Below are positions 35,606 through 44,606 of a stretch of 64,000 nucleotides of DNA, piece by piece (positions within the stretch are counted from its first letter, which is position 1; each line of letters starts with the position of its first letter). The notes beneath the pieces were generated by a model that saw only the letters and a list, made by a program, of their open reading frames with translations, did no database searches and was not told where the DNA came from. Location: positions 17,769-81,768 of the forward strand of contig NZ_FNDD01000027.1 in assembly GCF_900100015.1 (NCBI RefSeq), in the 5' to 3' direction. The position numbers were made by a program, and so were the translations under genes. This DNA is from Vibrio xiamenensis. GTDB lineage: Bacteria; Pseudomonadota; Gammaproteobacteria; Enterobacterales; Vibrionaceae.

Positions 35606-36583
35606 ATGTCTGCCCAACGCAATGATTTCGACCCTCTCGCTTACAATCCGGTGTTCCAATGGCACTTCCTTTCTCCAAAATACTGGGGAACTTGGCTAAC
35701 GTTAGTTTTGCTCATTCCAATCGCGTTACTCCCTGTATCAGTACGCTACTGGCTATCGAAAAAAGTCGCCAATTGGTTAGTAAAATCGCGTAAAGGTACT
35801 GCAAATACGGCATGGGTAAACTTAGAGCTCTGCTTCCCTGAAAAAACCGACGAACAGCGCGCAGACATTCTAAGAGAGACTCTTACCACCGCTGGAGTAT
35901 TTCTAACCGGTTTTAGCTTGCTCACGCTGCGCAGTAAACATTGGCTTAATAAGCAGTGTGAAATCCGTGGACTGGAAAATATTCACAATGCTCAGCGTCA
36001 AGGAAAAAACGCCATTCTTCTCGTCCCTCATACTTGGGCGATTGATATTCCAGCGATATTGCTTGCGTCTAAAGGTATGCCTGTATCTGCAATGGCGAAA
36101 AAACAGAGTAACGAAGTGATGGACTGGTTAATGCATCGCCAACGAGTGCAGTATGGCGGACGTGTTTATGAACGCAGTGGAGGAGTCAAGCCATTTATTA
36201 AATCGGTTCGAGATGGCTACTTAGGTTACTACTTACCTGACCAAGACCATGGCCCAGAACATAGTATTTTCGTTGACTTCTTCGCCACAACCAAAGCTAC
36301 ATTACCAGGGCTAGGAAAGTTATCCAAAGTTAGTAAAGCGGTAATCATTCCAGTTTATGCAATGATCGATGCCAAAACAGGTCGTTATGTGATAGAAATT
36401 TATCCAGATTTTGAGAATTTTCCGACAGGAAATGAACTGCAGGATGCTCGTAAAATGAACGCCTTTATTGAACAGCTGGCGGGTCAGTATCCAGAGCAAT
36501 ATATGTGGATACTCAAATTACTCAAGACTCAACAAGACGGTAAGAACTATTACAAACTTGCCAAGCAAAATTTAATGAAATGA
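35606..36583 (+). CDS. lpxM: lipid A late acyltransferase, LpxM (MsbB) type
   Basis: Adds the last secondary acyl chain to Kdo-lipid A at the inner membrane. The 325 residues have one N-terminal membrane anchor (about 28-50), the catalytic HTWAID motif (H-x4-D) near residue 142, GYLGYYLPDQDHGPEHS, and VDFFATTKATLPGLGKL, all very close to E. coli MsbB. In V. cholerae the equivalent enzyme (LpxN) transfers a hydroxylated chain, which the sequence alone does not decide. A second, LpxL-type paralogue lies at 53870-54820. Confidence 0.88.
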   Translation: MSAQRNDFDPLAYNPVFQWHFLSPKYWGTWLTLVLLIPIALLPVSVRYWLSKKVANWLVKSRKGTANTAWVNLELCFPEKTDEQRADILRETLTTAGVFLTGFSLLTLRSKHWLNKQCEIRGLENIHNAQRQGKNAILLVPHTWAIDIPAILLASKGMPVSAMAKKQSNEVMDWLMHRQRVQYGGRVYERSGGVKPFIKSVRDGYLGYYLPDQDHGPEHSIFVDFFATTKATLPGLGKLSKVSKAVIIPVYAMIDAKTGRYVIEIYPDFENFPTGNELQDARKMNAFIEQLAGQYPEQYMWILKLLKTQQDGKNYYKLAKQNLMK

Positions 36584-36584
36584 T

Positions 36585-36676
36585 ATGTATCTCGAGTTTT
36601 AGACTCTGCCTCATTTCGTTACAGCTGCTAATCTTCCATTCGTAATGGGCAAAATTTGTCTAAAACTCAAATACAT
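36585..36676 (+). promoter_or_regulatory. long stem-loop in the waaL leader
   Basis: The segments ATGTAT..GAGTTTTAGAC (36585-36604) and GTCTAAAACTC..ATACAT (36658-36676) are inverted repeats that can close a stem of about 17 bp with a small bulge. An inner hairpin CCATT-CGT-AATGG lies inside the loop, and GTTTTTTC follows directly. It may be a terminator/attenuator between lpxM and waaL or a structured leader. No known RNA family was recognised. Confidence 0.5.
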
Positions 36677-36717
36677 GTTTTTTCAACGTTATTTTATTTA
36701 TTAAGGGTTACTTCCTA

Positions 36718-37995
36718 GTGTGCTTTTCTTCTGTTCGTAGTGTGGCAAGACATAATGCCATGTTAAGAGGTTCGGTTACTTTATTAAGTGCTTTGTTTTT
36801 TGCGACACTCACCGTAACTCCAAACTCCTATAGCTTCGCCGCATTAACCTTAGGTGTTTTATCTTTGGTAACCTTACCTTTAACTTGGCGAGTTTGGAAC
36901 ACATCAAAAGACGTTAGGCTAATTACTATCGCGCTATGCGCTTACTTTGTTGCGTACTTCTTAGAAATGCTCATTCACTCGGAATCATTTAGTATTATAG
37001 ACATCCCGAGTAGAGTGCTTCTCGCTGCCCTTACACTAGGCTTACTCTATAGGTACCCACCTAAACTTAGTTGGGTCACACTGTCGATATCTCTAGGCGC
37101 GGTAATCAGTGGCGTAATTGCTATCTATTTTACATACGCCTTAAATATACGAGCATTCTCCGATTATGGGTATATGGTGATTCAAATCGGCGGAATCTGT
37201 GCTTGGTTAGGAACCCTAAGCTTAATCAGCTTCCTTCACTATGTTCACGAAAGAAAACTTAAGTACTCGATTATATGCGCAATTGGCTCGATTTTCGCAA
37301 TTCTAGCCACTCTATTATCTGGCGCCAGAGGGGCGTGGTTGCTAACTCCCTTTATTATGGTCTTAAGCTTATGGGCATATAAACGCTGCTTAGAAAGAAA
37401 AAAACTGGCTGTCGCCCTTGCTGCTATTGCTTTAATGTTATCTGTAGTAGCCCCACAACTAAAACAGCGAATTGATTTAGTATTCCAAGACATTGCCTTA
37501 TATAAACAAAATCAACTTAGTACATCCTCGGGTGCGAGAATAGAGATGTGGAAATCGGCGATTTTAACAAGTATGGATTATCCCATATTAGGGGTTGGCC
37601 ATGATGGCGTTACTGCCCAAAAATTGAAGCAGATTGAGAAAGACCAGATCACAAGAGATGTCTTGCAATTCAAACGTGCACACAACCAATACTTGGAAGA
37701 GTTACAAACTAAAGGACTGGTCGGGGTTCTGGCTTTATTAGTGCTGTTCTTAGTCCCTTTAAGATGGTTCTATAAGAAACTACTCCTTGGCATAGCTCTC
37801 GCTAACTCGCAATTAAAAGCTTTAAGCCTAATGGGATGCATGCACATTTTGATGATCATGGGATTTTGCTTAACCCAGCATTACTTAAACCATCATTCAG
37901 GCATCTTGGTCTTTTCATTTGGCCTTGCAATACTGGCCGCTCTAACAATTCGTTCTGAAGAAGATTCGGTTCAAGGTAGTAAGGAAACGAAGTGA
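36718..37995 (+). CDS. waaL: O-antigen ligase WaaL
   Basis: Inner-membrane ligase that transfers undecaprenyl-linked O antigen to lipid A-core on the periplasmic side. The 425 residues have about ten to eleven membrane helices and the Wzy_C/WaaL features: the LSGARGAWLL motif (arginine of the lumenal loop) and RAHNQYLEELQTKG in the large periplasmic loop, which holds the conserved His. GTG 36718 is taken as the start (AAGGG 10 bp upstream). ATG 36760 is an alternative. It is followed by waaF with a 4-bp overlap. Confidence 0.85.
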   Translation: MCFSSVRSVARHNAMLRGSVTLLSALFFATLTVTPNSYSFAALTLGVLSLVTLPLTWRVWNTSKDVRLITIALCAYFVAYFLEMLIHSESFSIIDIPSRVLLAALTLGLLYRYPPKLSWVTLSISLGAVISGVIAIYFTYALNIRAFSDYGYMVIQIGGICAWLGTLSLISFLHYVHERKLKYSIICAIGSIFAILATLLSGARGAWLLTPFIMVLSLWAYKRCLERKKLAVALAAIALMLSVVAPQLKQRIDLVFQDIALYKQNQLSTSSGARIEMWKSAILTSMDYPILGVGHDGVTAQKLKQIEKDQITRDVLQFKRAHNQYLEELQTKGLVGVLALLVLFLVPLRWFYKKLLLGIALANSQLKALSLMGCMHILMIMGFCLTQHYLNHHSGILVFSFGLAILAALTIRSEEDSVQGSKETK

Positions 37996-39026
37996 AAATA
38001 TTAATCATTGGCCCGTCATGGGTCGGCGATATGGTGATGTCCCAATCTCTCTACATCACACTGAAAAAACTTCATCCCGACGCATCCATTGACGTCATCG
38101 CTCCTGCTTGGTGTAAACCCATTCTAGAGCGCATGCCGGAAATCAATAACGCCATCGATATGCCAATTGGCCATGGTGAATTTAATTTCTTTGGTCGCCG
38201 TAAAATTGGTAAATCGCTGCAAGGCCAATATGACCACGCCTATATTTTGCCGAACTCAGCAAAGTCTGCACTGATCCCTTGGTTTGCCAATATCCCGAAA
38301 AGAACGGGGTGGAAAGGAGAAAGCCGCTATGTTTTGCTTAATGACCTTCGACCCAATAAGAAGTCATTTCAATTTATGGTCGAACGATATGTCGCGCTCG
38401 CCTATCCAAAGCAGCAGATGCAAAACTCTCAGTCTTTAGGCGGATTGGATAAGCTCCCAAGACCAAAACTGACCATAGATAAAAACACTCAATCTGAAAC
38501 ACTTGCTAAGTTCGGATTACAAACCGACAGTGATGTCATCGGTTTATGTCCTGGCGCCGAATTTGGTCCAGCCAAAAAATGGCCAGAAAACCATTATGCT
38601 GAAGTAGCTGAATTTGCGGTTAAAAATGGCAAACAAGTGTGGCTTTTTGGATCGCAAAAAGATTTACAAACCTGTGAGTCAATCAAAGCCCAAGTATCGA
38701 ACTCAGAAAAAGTTACCGTATTAGCAGGCAAAACGTCTCTTATTGAAGCGGTTGATCTTCTTGCTGCATGCTCGACAGTTGCAAGCAATGACTCAGGTTT
38801 GATGCATGTAGCGGCAGCCGTTGGATGCAACGTTGTTGCGATATATGGCTCTACATCGCCGAAATACACGCCACCATTAGCTGAAAACGTTGAGATAGTG
38901 CATACCGATATTGAATGCCGACCATGTTTTAAACGTGAGTGTCGCTTTAACCACCTGAAGTGTTTAACTGAATTGTCGCCTCAGCAAGTGATTAATGGCA
39001 TTCAAAAAATGGATCGAATCATTTAA
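37992..39026 (+). CDS. waaF: LPS heptosyltransferase II
   Basis: A GT9 enzyme that adds the second L,D-heptose to the inner core in the cytoplasm. The 344 residues start KILIIGPSWVGDMVMSQSL, the WaaF signature, and have LPNSAKSALIPWFANIPKRTGW, CPGAEFGPAKKWPENHYAEV, SNDSGLMHVAAAVG and the YGSTSPKYTPP segment. The start codon is GTG within a GTGA overlap with the waaL stop, so translation is coupled. It needs ADP-heptose from HldD, encoded upstream. Confidence 0.95.
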   Translation: MKILIIGPSWVGDMVMSQSLYITLKKLHPDASIDVIAPAWCKPILERMPEINNAIDMPIGHGEFNFFGRRKIGKSLQGQYDHAYILPNSAKSALIPWFANIPKRTGWKGESRYVLLNDLRPNKKSFQFMVERYVALAYPKQQMQNSQSLGGLDKLPRPKLTIDKNTQSETLAKFGLQTDSDVIGLCPGAEFGPAKKWPENHYAEVAEFAVKNGKQVWLFGSQKDLQTCESIKAQVSNSEKVTVLAGKTSLIEAVDLLAACSTVASNDSGLMHVAAAVGCNVVAIYGSTSPKYTPPLAENVEIVHTDIECRPCFKRECRFNHLKCLTELSPQQVINGIQKMDRII

Positions 39027-39031
39027 TCGCT

Positions 39032-40291
39032 ATGTTAACTCGAGTTATTTACACCGCTGTCCTTGTGCTCGTCGCGCCTTTTTTACTGTTATCTTTATAC
39101 AAAAAAAAGCCCGGCAAACCCGCGTTTGGGAAGCGTTGGAAAGAGCATTTTGGCGTGACACCAAAAGTCAGCGCTCACTCACCTGTGTGGATTCATGCGG
39201 TTTCCGTTGGCGAAGTCATTGCTGCGATACCACTTATCAAAGAACTCAAAGCTGCACATCCAGAACAAGATATTGTGGTATCCACCACCACCAGCACCGG
39301 CGCTGAACAAGTCGAGAAGCTGGGCGATTTAGTTGAACATCGCTACATGCCGATCGATTTTTCTTTCGCGGTGCGCGGTTTTCTCAAAGCAGTCAAACCG
39401 CAGAAATTACTGATTATCGAAACCGAGCTGTGGCCCAATACTCTGCAAACCGTCGCCAAAGCAGATATACCGATTACCATCATCAATGCGCGCTTATCGG
39501 AAAAATCACGCCAAAGCTATCAACGCATTCAACCGATATTTAACTTGGTTCGACCAACGTTAAGCCAAGTCCTATGCCAAACTGAGGCCGACGCCGAGCG
39601 CTTCGCCGCTTTAGGCATCGACAGTAGCAAACTTGCCGTCACTGGCTCAATAAAGTTCGATATTCAAGTTCCTAAGCAAATTCGCGAGCAAAGCAGCGCA
39701 CTGCGCCATCAACTTGGAAAAAACCGCCCGGTTTGGATAGCCGCAAGCACTCACAAAGGCGAAGACGAACAGGTACTTAGTGCCCACCGAGCTGTCCTTG
39801 CTAAGCAACCCAGCGCGCTATTAATTTTGGTTCCACGTCATCCAGAACGTTTTGACGCTATGTTTGAACTGTGTCAGCAGCAAGGCTTTGAGACTCAACG
39901 TCGCACTGCGTTAACCTCAGACAATGGCCTCGACTCTGACTGCCAAGTCTATTTAGCTGATACTATGGGCGAAATGTTATTGCTGCTTGGCGCATCCGAC
40001 GTGTGCTTTATGGGTGGAAGTTTAGTGGGTGATAAAGTGGGTGGGCATAATCTGCTAGAACCGACCGCAGTGAACATTCCATCGCTCACTGGCCCAAGTT
40101 ACTACAACTTTAAAGAGATCACGCAAGCGCTATTAGAATTGGGTATCGTTACTGTGGTTGAAGATTCACAGCAACTTGCCGAACAAGTAAACAGATTGTT
40201 GGCAGAGCCACAAAGCGATCTTGTCGATAAAACCTCGCAGTTTATGCACGCTAATAGCGGTGCACTGCAACGAACTCTCAATCTTCTCTAA
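39032..40291 (+). CDS. waaA: 3-deoxy-D-manno-octulosonic acid (Kdo) transferase
   Basis: A GT30 membrane-associated enzyme that attaches Kdo to lipid IVA. The 419 residues start with a membrane anchor (about 5-22) and then carry WIHAVSVGEVIAAIPLI (acceptor Glu), STTTSTGAEQV, the ETELWPNTL motif, TGSIKFD, STHKGEDEQVL, VPRHPERF and FMGGSLVGDKVGGHNLLEPTA near the C-terminus. Together with the adjacent Kdo kinase gene it suggests a single, phosphorylated Kdo core, as known in Vibrio and Haemophilus. Confidence 0.95.
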   Translation: MLTRVIYTAVLVLVAPFLLLSLYKKKPGKPAFGKRWKEHFGVTPKVSAHSPVWIHAVSVGEVIAAIPLIKELKAAHPEQDIVVSTTTSTGAEQVEKLGDLVEHRYMPIDFSFAVRGFLKAVKPQKLLIIETELWPNTLQTVAKADIPITIINARLSEKSRQSYQRIQPIFNLVRPTLSQVLCQTEADAERFAALGIDSSKLAVTGSIKFDIQVPKQIREQSSALRHQLGKNRPVWIAASTHKGEDEQVLSAHRAVLAKQPSALLILVPRHPERFDAMFELCQQQGFETQRRTALTSDNGLDSDCQVYLADTMGEMLLLLGASDVCFMGGSLVGDKVGGHNLLEPTAVNIPSLTGPSYYNFKEITQALLELGIVTVVEDSQQLAEQVNRLLAEPQSDLVDKTSQFMHANSGALQRTLNLL

Positions 40292-40298
40292 CCAAGCA

Positions 40299-40330
40299 CT
40301 TTGCTAAGCCAGCATTCTGGTTTAGCAAAG
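40299..40330. terminator. hairpin between waaA and kdkA
   Basis: A 13-bp stem with one G-T wobble (CTTTGCTAAGCCA / TGGTTTAGCAAAG) lies between convergent genes. No clear T tract follows, so it may terminate only weakly or need Rho. Confidence 0.5.
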
Positions 40331-40379
40331 CCGATGTCCTTATCGTTTTATCAGCGCGGCAACCATCAAGCTTGTGTCA

Positions 40380-41078
40380 TCAACAAGCATCTGCGATTAA
40401 GGCTTGCCAATCACTTTCTTGCCAATGAATGCCGCGTTTGGTTTGTTCTTTAAGGAATGAACGCTTAAGACGTGCCCAGTTTGACGCTTTCCAGCCGTCA
40501 CCGCTTTGCTGGTAGCACTTATCAAAATCAATGATCCACACGCGCTGCTGGTCATCAAGCAAGATGTTATGAATATTGAGATCAGTGTGGTTCACCTGAG
40601 CTTGGTGCATTCGACGAATCTGTGCGCCGATGGCTTGATACACCTCAGGCGATAATGGCGCTTGCTGCAGAATATCCACTAAGTCGCGAGCATTAGCGAT
40701 TTTTTCACTAAGAATATCCGCGCGGTAAACCAGACCAGAGCGCACGGCGCGTGCCGCAATCGGTTTTGGCACATTCACGCCCTGAGCCGCTAAATGCTCC
40801 AGCAGTTGATACTCTTGAAAACTGCGCGTTTTTTCCCACGACTGAAACCAATATTGGTCTTTGACTAATTTGCCAAATAGGCCACCACGTCGATAATGCC
40901 GTAATGCCGCTGGCAAACGATCCGTTTGCACAAACCATGTCGTACCTCGACCTTGAGCGCTGCCAATCACACGCTGGTTTTGCTGCCAAAATTCTGGGTC
41001 AAAACAACGCTCGACAGGTTCGTTGAGTAAACTTTCGTTGAACCAAATACACTGGTTGGCGTGTTTTACTGTTTTCAT
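40380..41078 (-). CDS. kdkA: Kdo 4-kinase
   Basis: Phosphorylates O-4 of the single Kdo on lipid A, the position occupied by a second Kdo in E. coli. The 232 residues show a protein-kinase-like fold: ALRHYRRGGLFGKLVKDQYWF at the N-lobe, the catalytic loop HTDLNIHNILLD (about 163-174) and the metal-binding IIDFDKCY (about 182-189), as in Haemophilus KdkA. It is transcribed against the flanking waa genes. Confidence 0.93.
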   Translation of the reverse strand: MKTVKHANQCIWFNESLLNEPVERCFDPEFWQQNQRVIGSAQGRGTTWFVQTDRLPAALRHYRRGGLFGKLVKDQYWFQSWEKTRSFQEYQLLEHLAAQGVNVPKPIAARAVRSGLVYRADILSEKIANARDLVDILQQAPLSPEVYQAIGAQIRRMHQAQVNHTDLNIHNILLDDQQRVWIIDFDKCYQQSGDGWKASNWARLKRSFLKEQTKRGIHWQESDWQALIADAC

Positions 41079-41227
41079 GAATTTCCAATCATCAATGAGT
41101 CTTGTCCAAAACCAGTTACAACTGGCTTAAAGCCTTGCATACAGTGCTCAAAAAAGCGATGTGCATTTTACATTTTCTCACCCTATCTGCATAATCGCTG
41201 GAACTTTTTTATATCAGCACAGTTTCT

Positions 41228-42289
41228 ATGGCTCTGTTTTCAACCGCTCCAAACTCACTCTGTATTTTGCGCCTATCTGCGATTGGTGACGTGTGTAATA
41301 CCGTGGCCGCCGTGCAAGCCATTCAACGTGCTTGGCCATCAACATCCATCACTTGGATTACGGGTAAATTAGAAGCGCAATTAATCTGCGATTTGCCGAG
41401 TGTGGAAGTCATCGTATTTGATAAAAAGCTCGGCTTCAAAGCCTATACCCAGCTTTGGAAGCAGCTTAAAGGACAGCGATTTGATGCCCTGCTGCATATG
41501 CAATATGCGTTGAGAGCCAGTATTGCAACCCTAGGGATTAAAGCAAAGTATAAACTGGGGTTTGATGCCAAGCGCAGCCAAGATTTTCAAACGTTGTTTA
41601 CCAATGTCAAAGTGCCTTCACCGCAAGAGCCGCACGTTCTGGATGGCCTGCTGGCTTTTGGCCACACGCTTGGTATTCAGGATATGGCGCCAAGTTGGCA
41701 GATTCCTTTTAGTGAAAAAGATGCCGCTTGGGCACAGGCGCAGCTTGCTGCGGATAAACGCAATTTAGTCGTGGTACCTGCTGCCAGCAAAGCTTATAAG
41801 AACTGGACTGCCGAAGGATACGGCGAAGTAATTCGCCACGCTCAGCAACGAGGATTCAACGTCATTCTTGCCGGTAGTCCGGCGCAAATAGAACTGGACC
41901 TTGCCAGCGCGGTAGAAACGCAATTGAGCGAACCGGTGAATAATCTCGTTGGTAAAAGTAGCATCAAACAGATGCTGGCACTTCTCAGCGCTGCAGACTT
42001 AGTGATTGCCCCGGATACTGGCCCTGCCCATATGGCCAATGCGGTCGATACACCAGTGGTTGGCTTATATGCGCACCATAACCCAGCGCGTACTGGCCCT
42101 TATCAGTATCGTGACTATGTGGTATCTGCGTATCAAGAAGCGATTCAAGCCGAACACAAGCAGCCAATAGAAACACTCGACTGGCGTACTCGTGTTCAAG
42201 ACAAACAGGCGATGAAACGCATTCAATCCTCGCAAGTTATTGCTATGTTTGATCAAGCCGTAGAAGACTTTCGCCTGTTGACTCATTAA
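41228..42289 (+). CDS. opsX: GT9 heptosyltransferase, OpsX-like (probable heptosyltransferase I)
   Basis: 353 residues of the heptosyltransferase fold: LCILRLSAIGDVCNTVAAVQ at the N-terminus, LHMQYALRASIATL, KLGFDAKRSQDF, VVPAASKAYKNWTAEGY for the donor domain, and APDTGPAHMANAVDTPVVGLYAHHNP. It differs from WaaF (37992-39026). OpsX of Haemophilus adds the first heptose to phosphorylated Kdo, so pairing with kdkA supports that role. An outer heptose transferase is the alternative. The stop TAA is followed immediately by the next ATG. Confidence 0.78.
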   Translation: MALFSTAPNSLCILRLSAIGDVCNTVAAVQAIQRAWPSTSITWITGKLEAQLICDLPSVEVIVFDKKLGFKAYTQLWKQLKGQRFDALLHMQYALRASIATLGIKAKYKLGFDAKRSQDFQTLFTNVKVPSPQEPHVLDGLLAFGHTLGIQDMAPSWQIPFSEKDAAWAQAQLAADKRNLVVVPAASKAYKNWTAEGYGEVIRHAQQRGFNVILAGSPAQIELDLASAVETQLSEPVNNLVGKSSIKQMLALLSAADLVIAPDTGPAHMANAVDTPVVGLYAHHNPARTGPYQYRDYVVSAYQEAIQAEHKQPIETLDWRTRVQDKQAMKRIQSSQVIAMFDQAVEDFRLLTH

Positions 42290-43090
42290 ATGGAAAAATA
42301 TCCTGTGAACAAGCCAACTTTAGCTGTCGCACTTATTGTCAAAAACGAACAAAAACATCTGCAAGCCTGTTTGGAAACTGTGCATGATTGGGTCGATGAA
42401 ATTGTGATTCTCGATTCTGGTAGCCAAGACCAGACAGAATCTATCGCCCGTCAGTTTACCGACAAATTTTTTACCAACCTTGATTGGCCGGGGTTTGGTA
42501 AGCAAAGACAACTCGCTCAAAGCTATGTGTCGAGTGACTTCGTATTATGGCTAGATGCGGACGAACGCGTGACTCCTGAGCTTAAGCAAAGCATTCAAGA
42601 TGCTATCGCTAATCACACACCACAGACTGTGTATCGAGTTAACCGATTGACCACCGCGTTCGGCAAACAGATCCACCATTCCGGTTGGTCACCAGATTGG
42701 GTGGTGCGACTATTTAAAACCAATGAAACCCAGTACAACGACGCATTAGTACACGAAAGCGTCAAGGTTCCACAAGGCTTTAATACCGCCTCATTAAGCG
42801 GTCGCCTCAAGCATTTCACGTACGAACAACTTCACGAGTACACACGAAAAACGCATCAATACATGCAAGCTTGGGCTGATCAAAGGGAAGGCAAAAAATC
42901 CTCTTCACTGCTTGGCGCTATCTTGCACGGCTTTTTCCGTTTTCTAAAAATGTACGTGTTAAAAAAAGGTTTTATGGATGGTAAACACGGTTTACTGCTG
43001 GCGATCTTAAGCGCTAACACCACATTCACTCGTTACGCCGATTTGTGGCTTCGTGACTATGTGAAGAAACACCGCAAGGATCAGGAATAA
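42290..43090 (+). CDS. waaE: GT2 core glucosyltransferase, WaaE/LgtF (KdtX) type
   Basis: A cytoplasmic GT-A transferase of 266 residues. The N-terminal fold reads LAVALIVKNEQKHL, VDEIVILDSGSQDQT and the metal-binding LWLDADERV (DxD). After that come SGWSPDWVVRLFK and HESVKVP, typical of the WaaE/KdtX family that adds beta-glucose to O-4 of heptose I. The kdtX-coaD neighbourhood, known in several enterobacteria, is also kept here with one gene between. The start directly abuts the previous stop codon. Confidence 0.85.
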   Translation: MEKYPVNKPTLAVALIVKNEQKHLQACLETVHDWVDEIVILDSGSQDQTESIARQFTDKFFTNLDWPGFGKQRQLAQSYVSSDFVLWLDADERVTPELKQSIQDAIANHTPQTVYRVNRLTTAFGKQIHHSGWSPDWVVRLFKTNETQYNDALVHESVKVPQGFNTASLSGRLKHFTYEQLHEYTRKTHQYMQAWADQREGKKSSSLLGAILHGFFRFLKMYVLKKGFMDGKHGLLLAILSANTTFTRYADLWLRDYVKKHRKDQE

Positions 43091-44119
43091 ATGAAAGTTT
43101 GTCATGTGAATTTGGCTTCCGGCTACCATGGCGGTGAAAACCAAACTCTAACGCTTATCAAACATCAGATCGCGCTCGGTTATCAGCTCACTGTGGTTGC
43201 CAATCCCAAAAGCCCATTTGCCGATGCGATTCGTAAACTGGATTGCCGTTTAGTCCTGGCAAAAAACTACTTTCAGGCGCATGGGAAATCCGTTACCCAA
43301 GGCTGTCAGTTGATTCATGTCCATGAAGGTCGAGCAATTTATTGGGCGCTCATCCAGCACAAGTTACATAGTATTCCCTACATAGTGACTCGTCGTATCG
43401 ATAACAAATTGAAAAAGAAATGGCTGGCGAATATCGCGTATCACAATGCCAGTGCCGCTATCGGTTTAAGTAACGAGATCGTCGCTCGCATCAAAGAAGC
43501 CTATCCCGATCTCACAACCTATAAAATTCCAAGCTCACCTGTCTCATATCCAGTACAACAGCAGCAAGTCGCGCAAATTCGCGAGCAATTTAATGATAAA
43601 TTCCTCATTATTCATGCCGCTAATATGCTTAAACACAAAGGCTTTGATGTCACCATCCAAGCCGCTCGCGAGTTAGAATCTCAGTATCCTCAGTTGCACT
43701 TTGCGCTACTCGGTGATGGGAAAGAACGCGAAAATTTACAGCAGCAAGCGCAAGGGTTAACTAACCTCAGTTTTATGGGCAAACAATCCAATATGGGTGA
43801 CTGGTTTAATGCCGCAGATTTAATGGTCCATCCTTCTTACAGTGAAGGTTTAGGCTCAGTGATCCTAGAAGGGCTTCACGCCGGACTTACAGCGGTTGCA
43901 AGCCGTGCTGGCGGTATTCCTGACATCGTAGAAGATGGCGTTTCCGGTTTGTTAATAACCCCTGGCGATAGCCAAGCATTAGCCAAAGCCATTGTCGATA
44001 TTGAGCAAAACCAAGATTTACGCGAACGCTTAATCGCAGGTGCGCAGCATAAGCTGAAGGATTTCTATATCGAACATACCGCGATGCTCTACCAAGACAT
44101 TTACCAAAAGGTTTCCTAA
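43091..44119 (+). CDS. GT4 glycosyltransferase of the LPS core
   Basis: A retaining GT-B transferase of 342 residues: GYHGGENQTLTLI at the acceptor-domain loop, the hinge to the donor domain, HAANMLKHKGFDVTIQA, LGDGKERENL, and the donor motif HPSYSEGLGSVILEGLHAG with the E-x7-E pair, followed by GGIPDIVEDGVSGLL. Donor sugar and acceptor are unknown. The start abuts the WaaE-like gene's stop and coaD follows after 4 bp, so it is part of a tight operon with core genes. Confidence 0.83.
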   Translation: MKVCHVNLASGYHGGENQTLTLIKHQIALGYQLTVVANPKSPFADAIRKLDCRLVLAKNYFQAHGKSVTQGCQLIHVHEGRAIYWALIQHKLHSIPYIVTRRIDNKLKKKWLANIAYHNASAAIGLSNEIVARIKEAYPDLTTYKIPSSPVSYPVQQQQVAQIREQFNDKFLIIHAANMLKHKGFDVTIQAARELESQYPQLHFALLGDGKERENLQQQAQGLTNLSFMGKQSNMGDWFNAADLMVHPSYSEGLGSVILEGLHAGLTAVASRAGGIPDIVEDGVSGLLITPGDSQALAKAIVDIEQNQDLRERLIAGAQHKLKDFYIEHTAMLYQDIYQKVS

Positions 44120-44123
44120 TATC

Positions 44124-44606
44124 ATGACCAATAAAGTCATCTATCCAGGCACATTTGATCCTCTCACTAACGGTCACTTAGATATCATTCAACGCGCGGC
44201 CAATATGTTTGATGAGGTGGTCATCGCGGTTGCAGCCAGCCCATCGAAAAACACCATGTTTAGCTTAGAAGAGCGGGTAAAACTCGCTCAGCAAGCAACA
44301 CAAGCGATGCCTAATGTGTCGACCAAAGGATTTAGCGGTTTACTGGTTGACTTTGCCCGTGATGAAAAAGCCAACCTTCTAGTGCGCGGCCTGCGTACCA
44401 CTGTCGACTTTGAATACGAATTTGGCCTAACCAACATGTACCGCCGTCTTCTGCCTGGACTTGAAAGCATCTTCCTTACCCCAGCCGAAGAGTACGCATT
44501 TTTGTCCTCAACGATTGTACGTGAAGTCGCTATCCATGGTGGCGATATCAGTAATTTTGTCCCGAAAGTCATCAGTGATGCCGTGAAGAGCAAAGTTTCT
44601 CCATGA
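44124..44606 (+). CDS. coaD: phosphopantetheine adenylyltransferase
   Basis: Fourth step of CoA synthesis, forming dephospho-CoA from ATP and 4'-phosphopantetheine, as a hexamer. The 160 residues carry YPGTFDPLTNGHLDII with the T/HxGH nucleotidyltransferase motif (about 7-22), LLVRGLRTTVDFEYE, and LSSTIVRE (about 127-134). Its location inside an LPS core operon follows the old kdtB naming of this gene. It overlaps the next gene by 4 bp (ATGA). Confidence 0.97.
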   Translation: MTNKVIYPGTFDPLTNGHLDIIQRAANMFDEVVIAVAASPSKNTMFSLEERVKLAQQATQAMPNVSTKGFSGLLVDFARDEKANLLVRGLRTTVDFEYEFGLTNMYRRLLPGLESIFLTPAEEYAFLSSTIVREVAIHGGDISNFVPKVISDAVKSKVSP

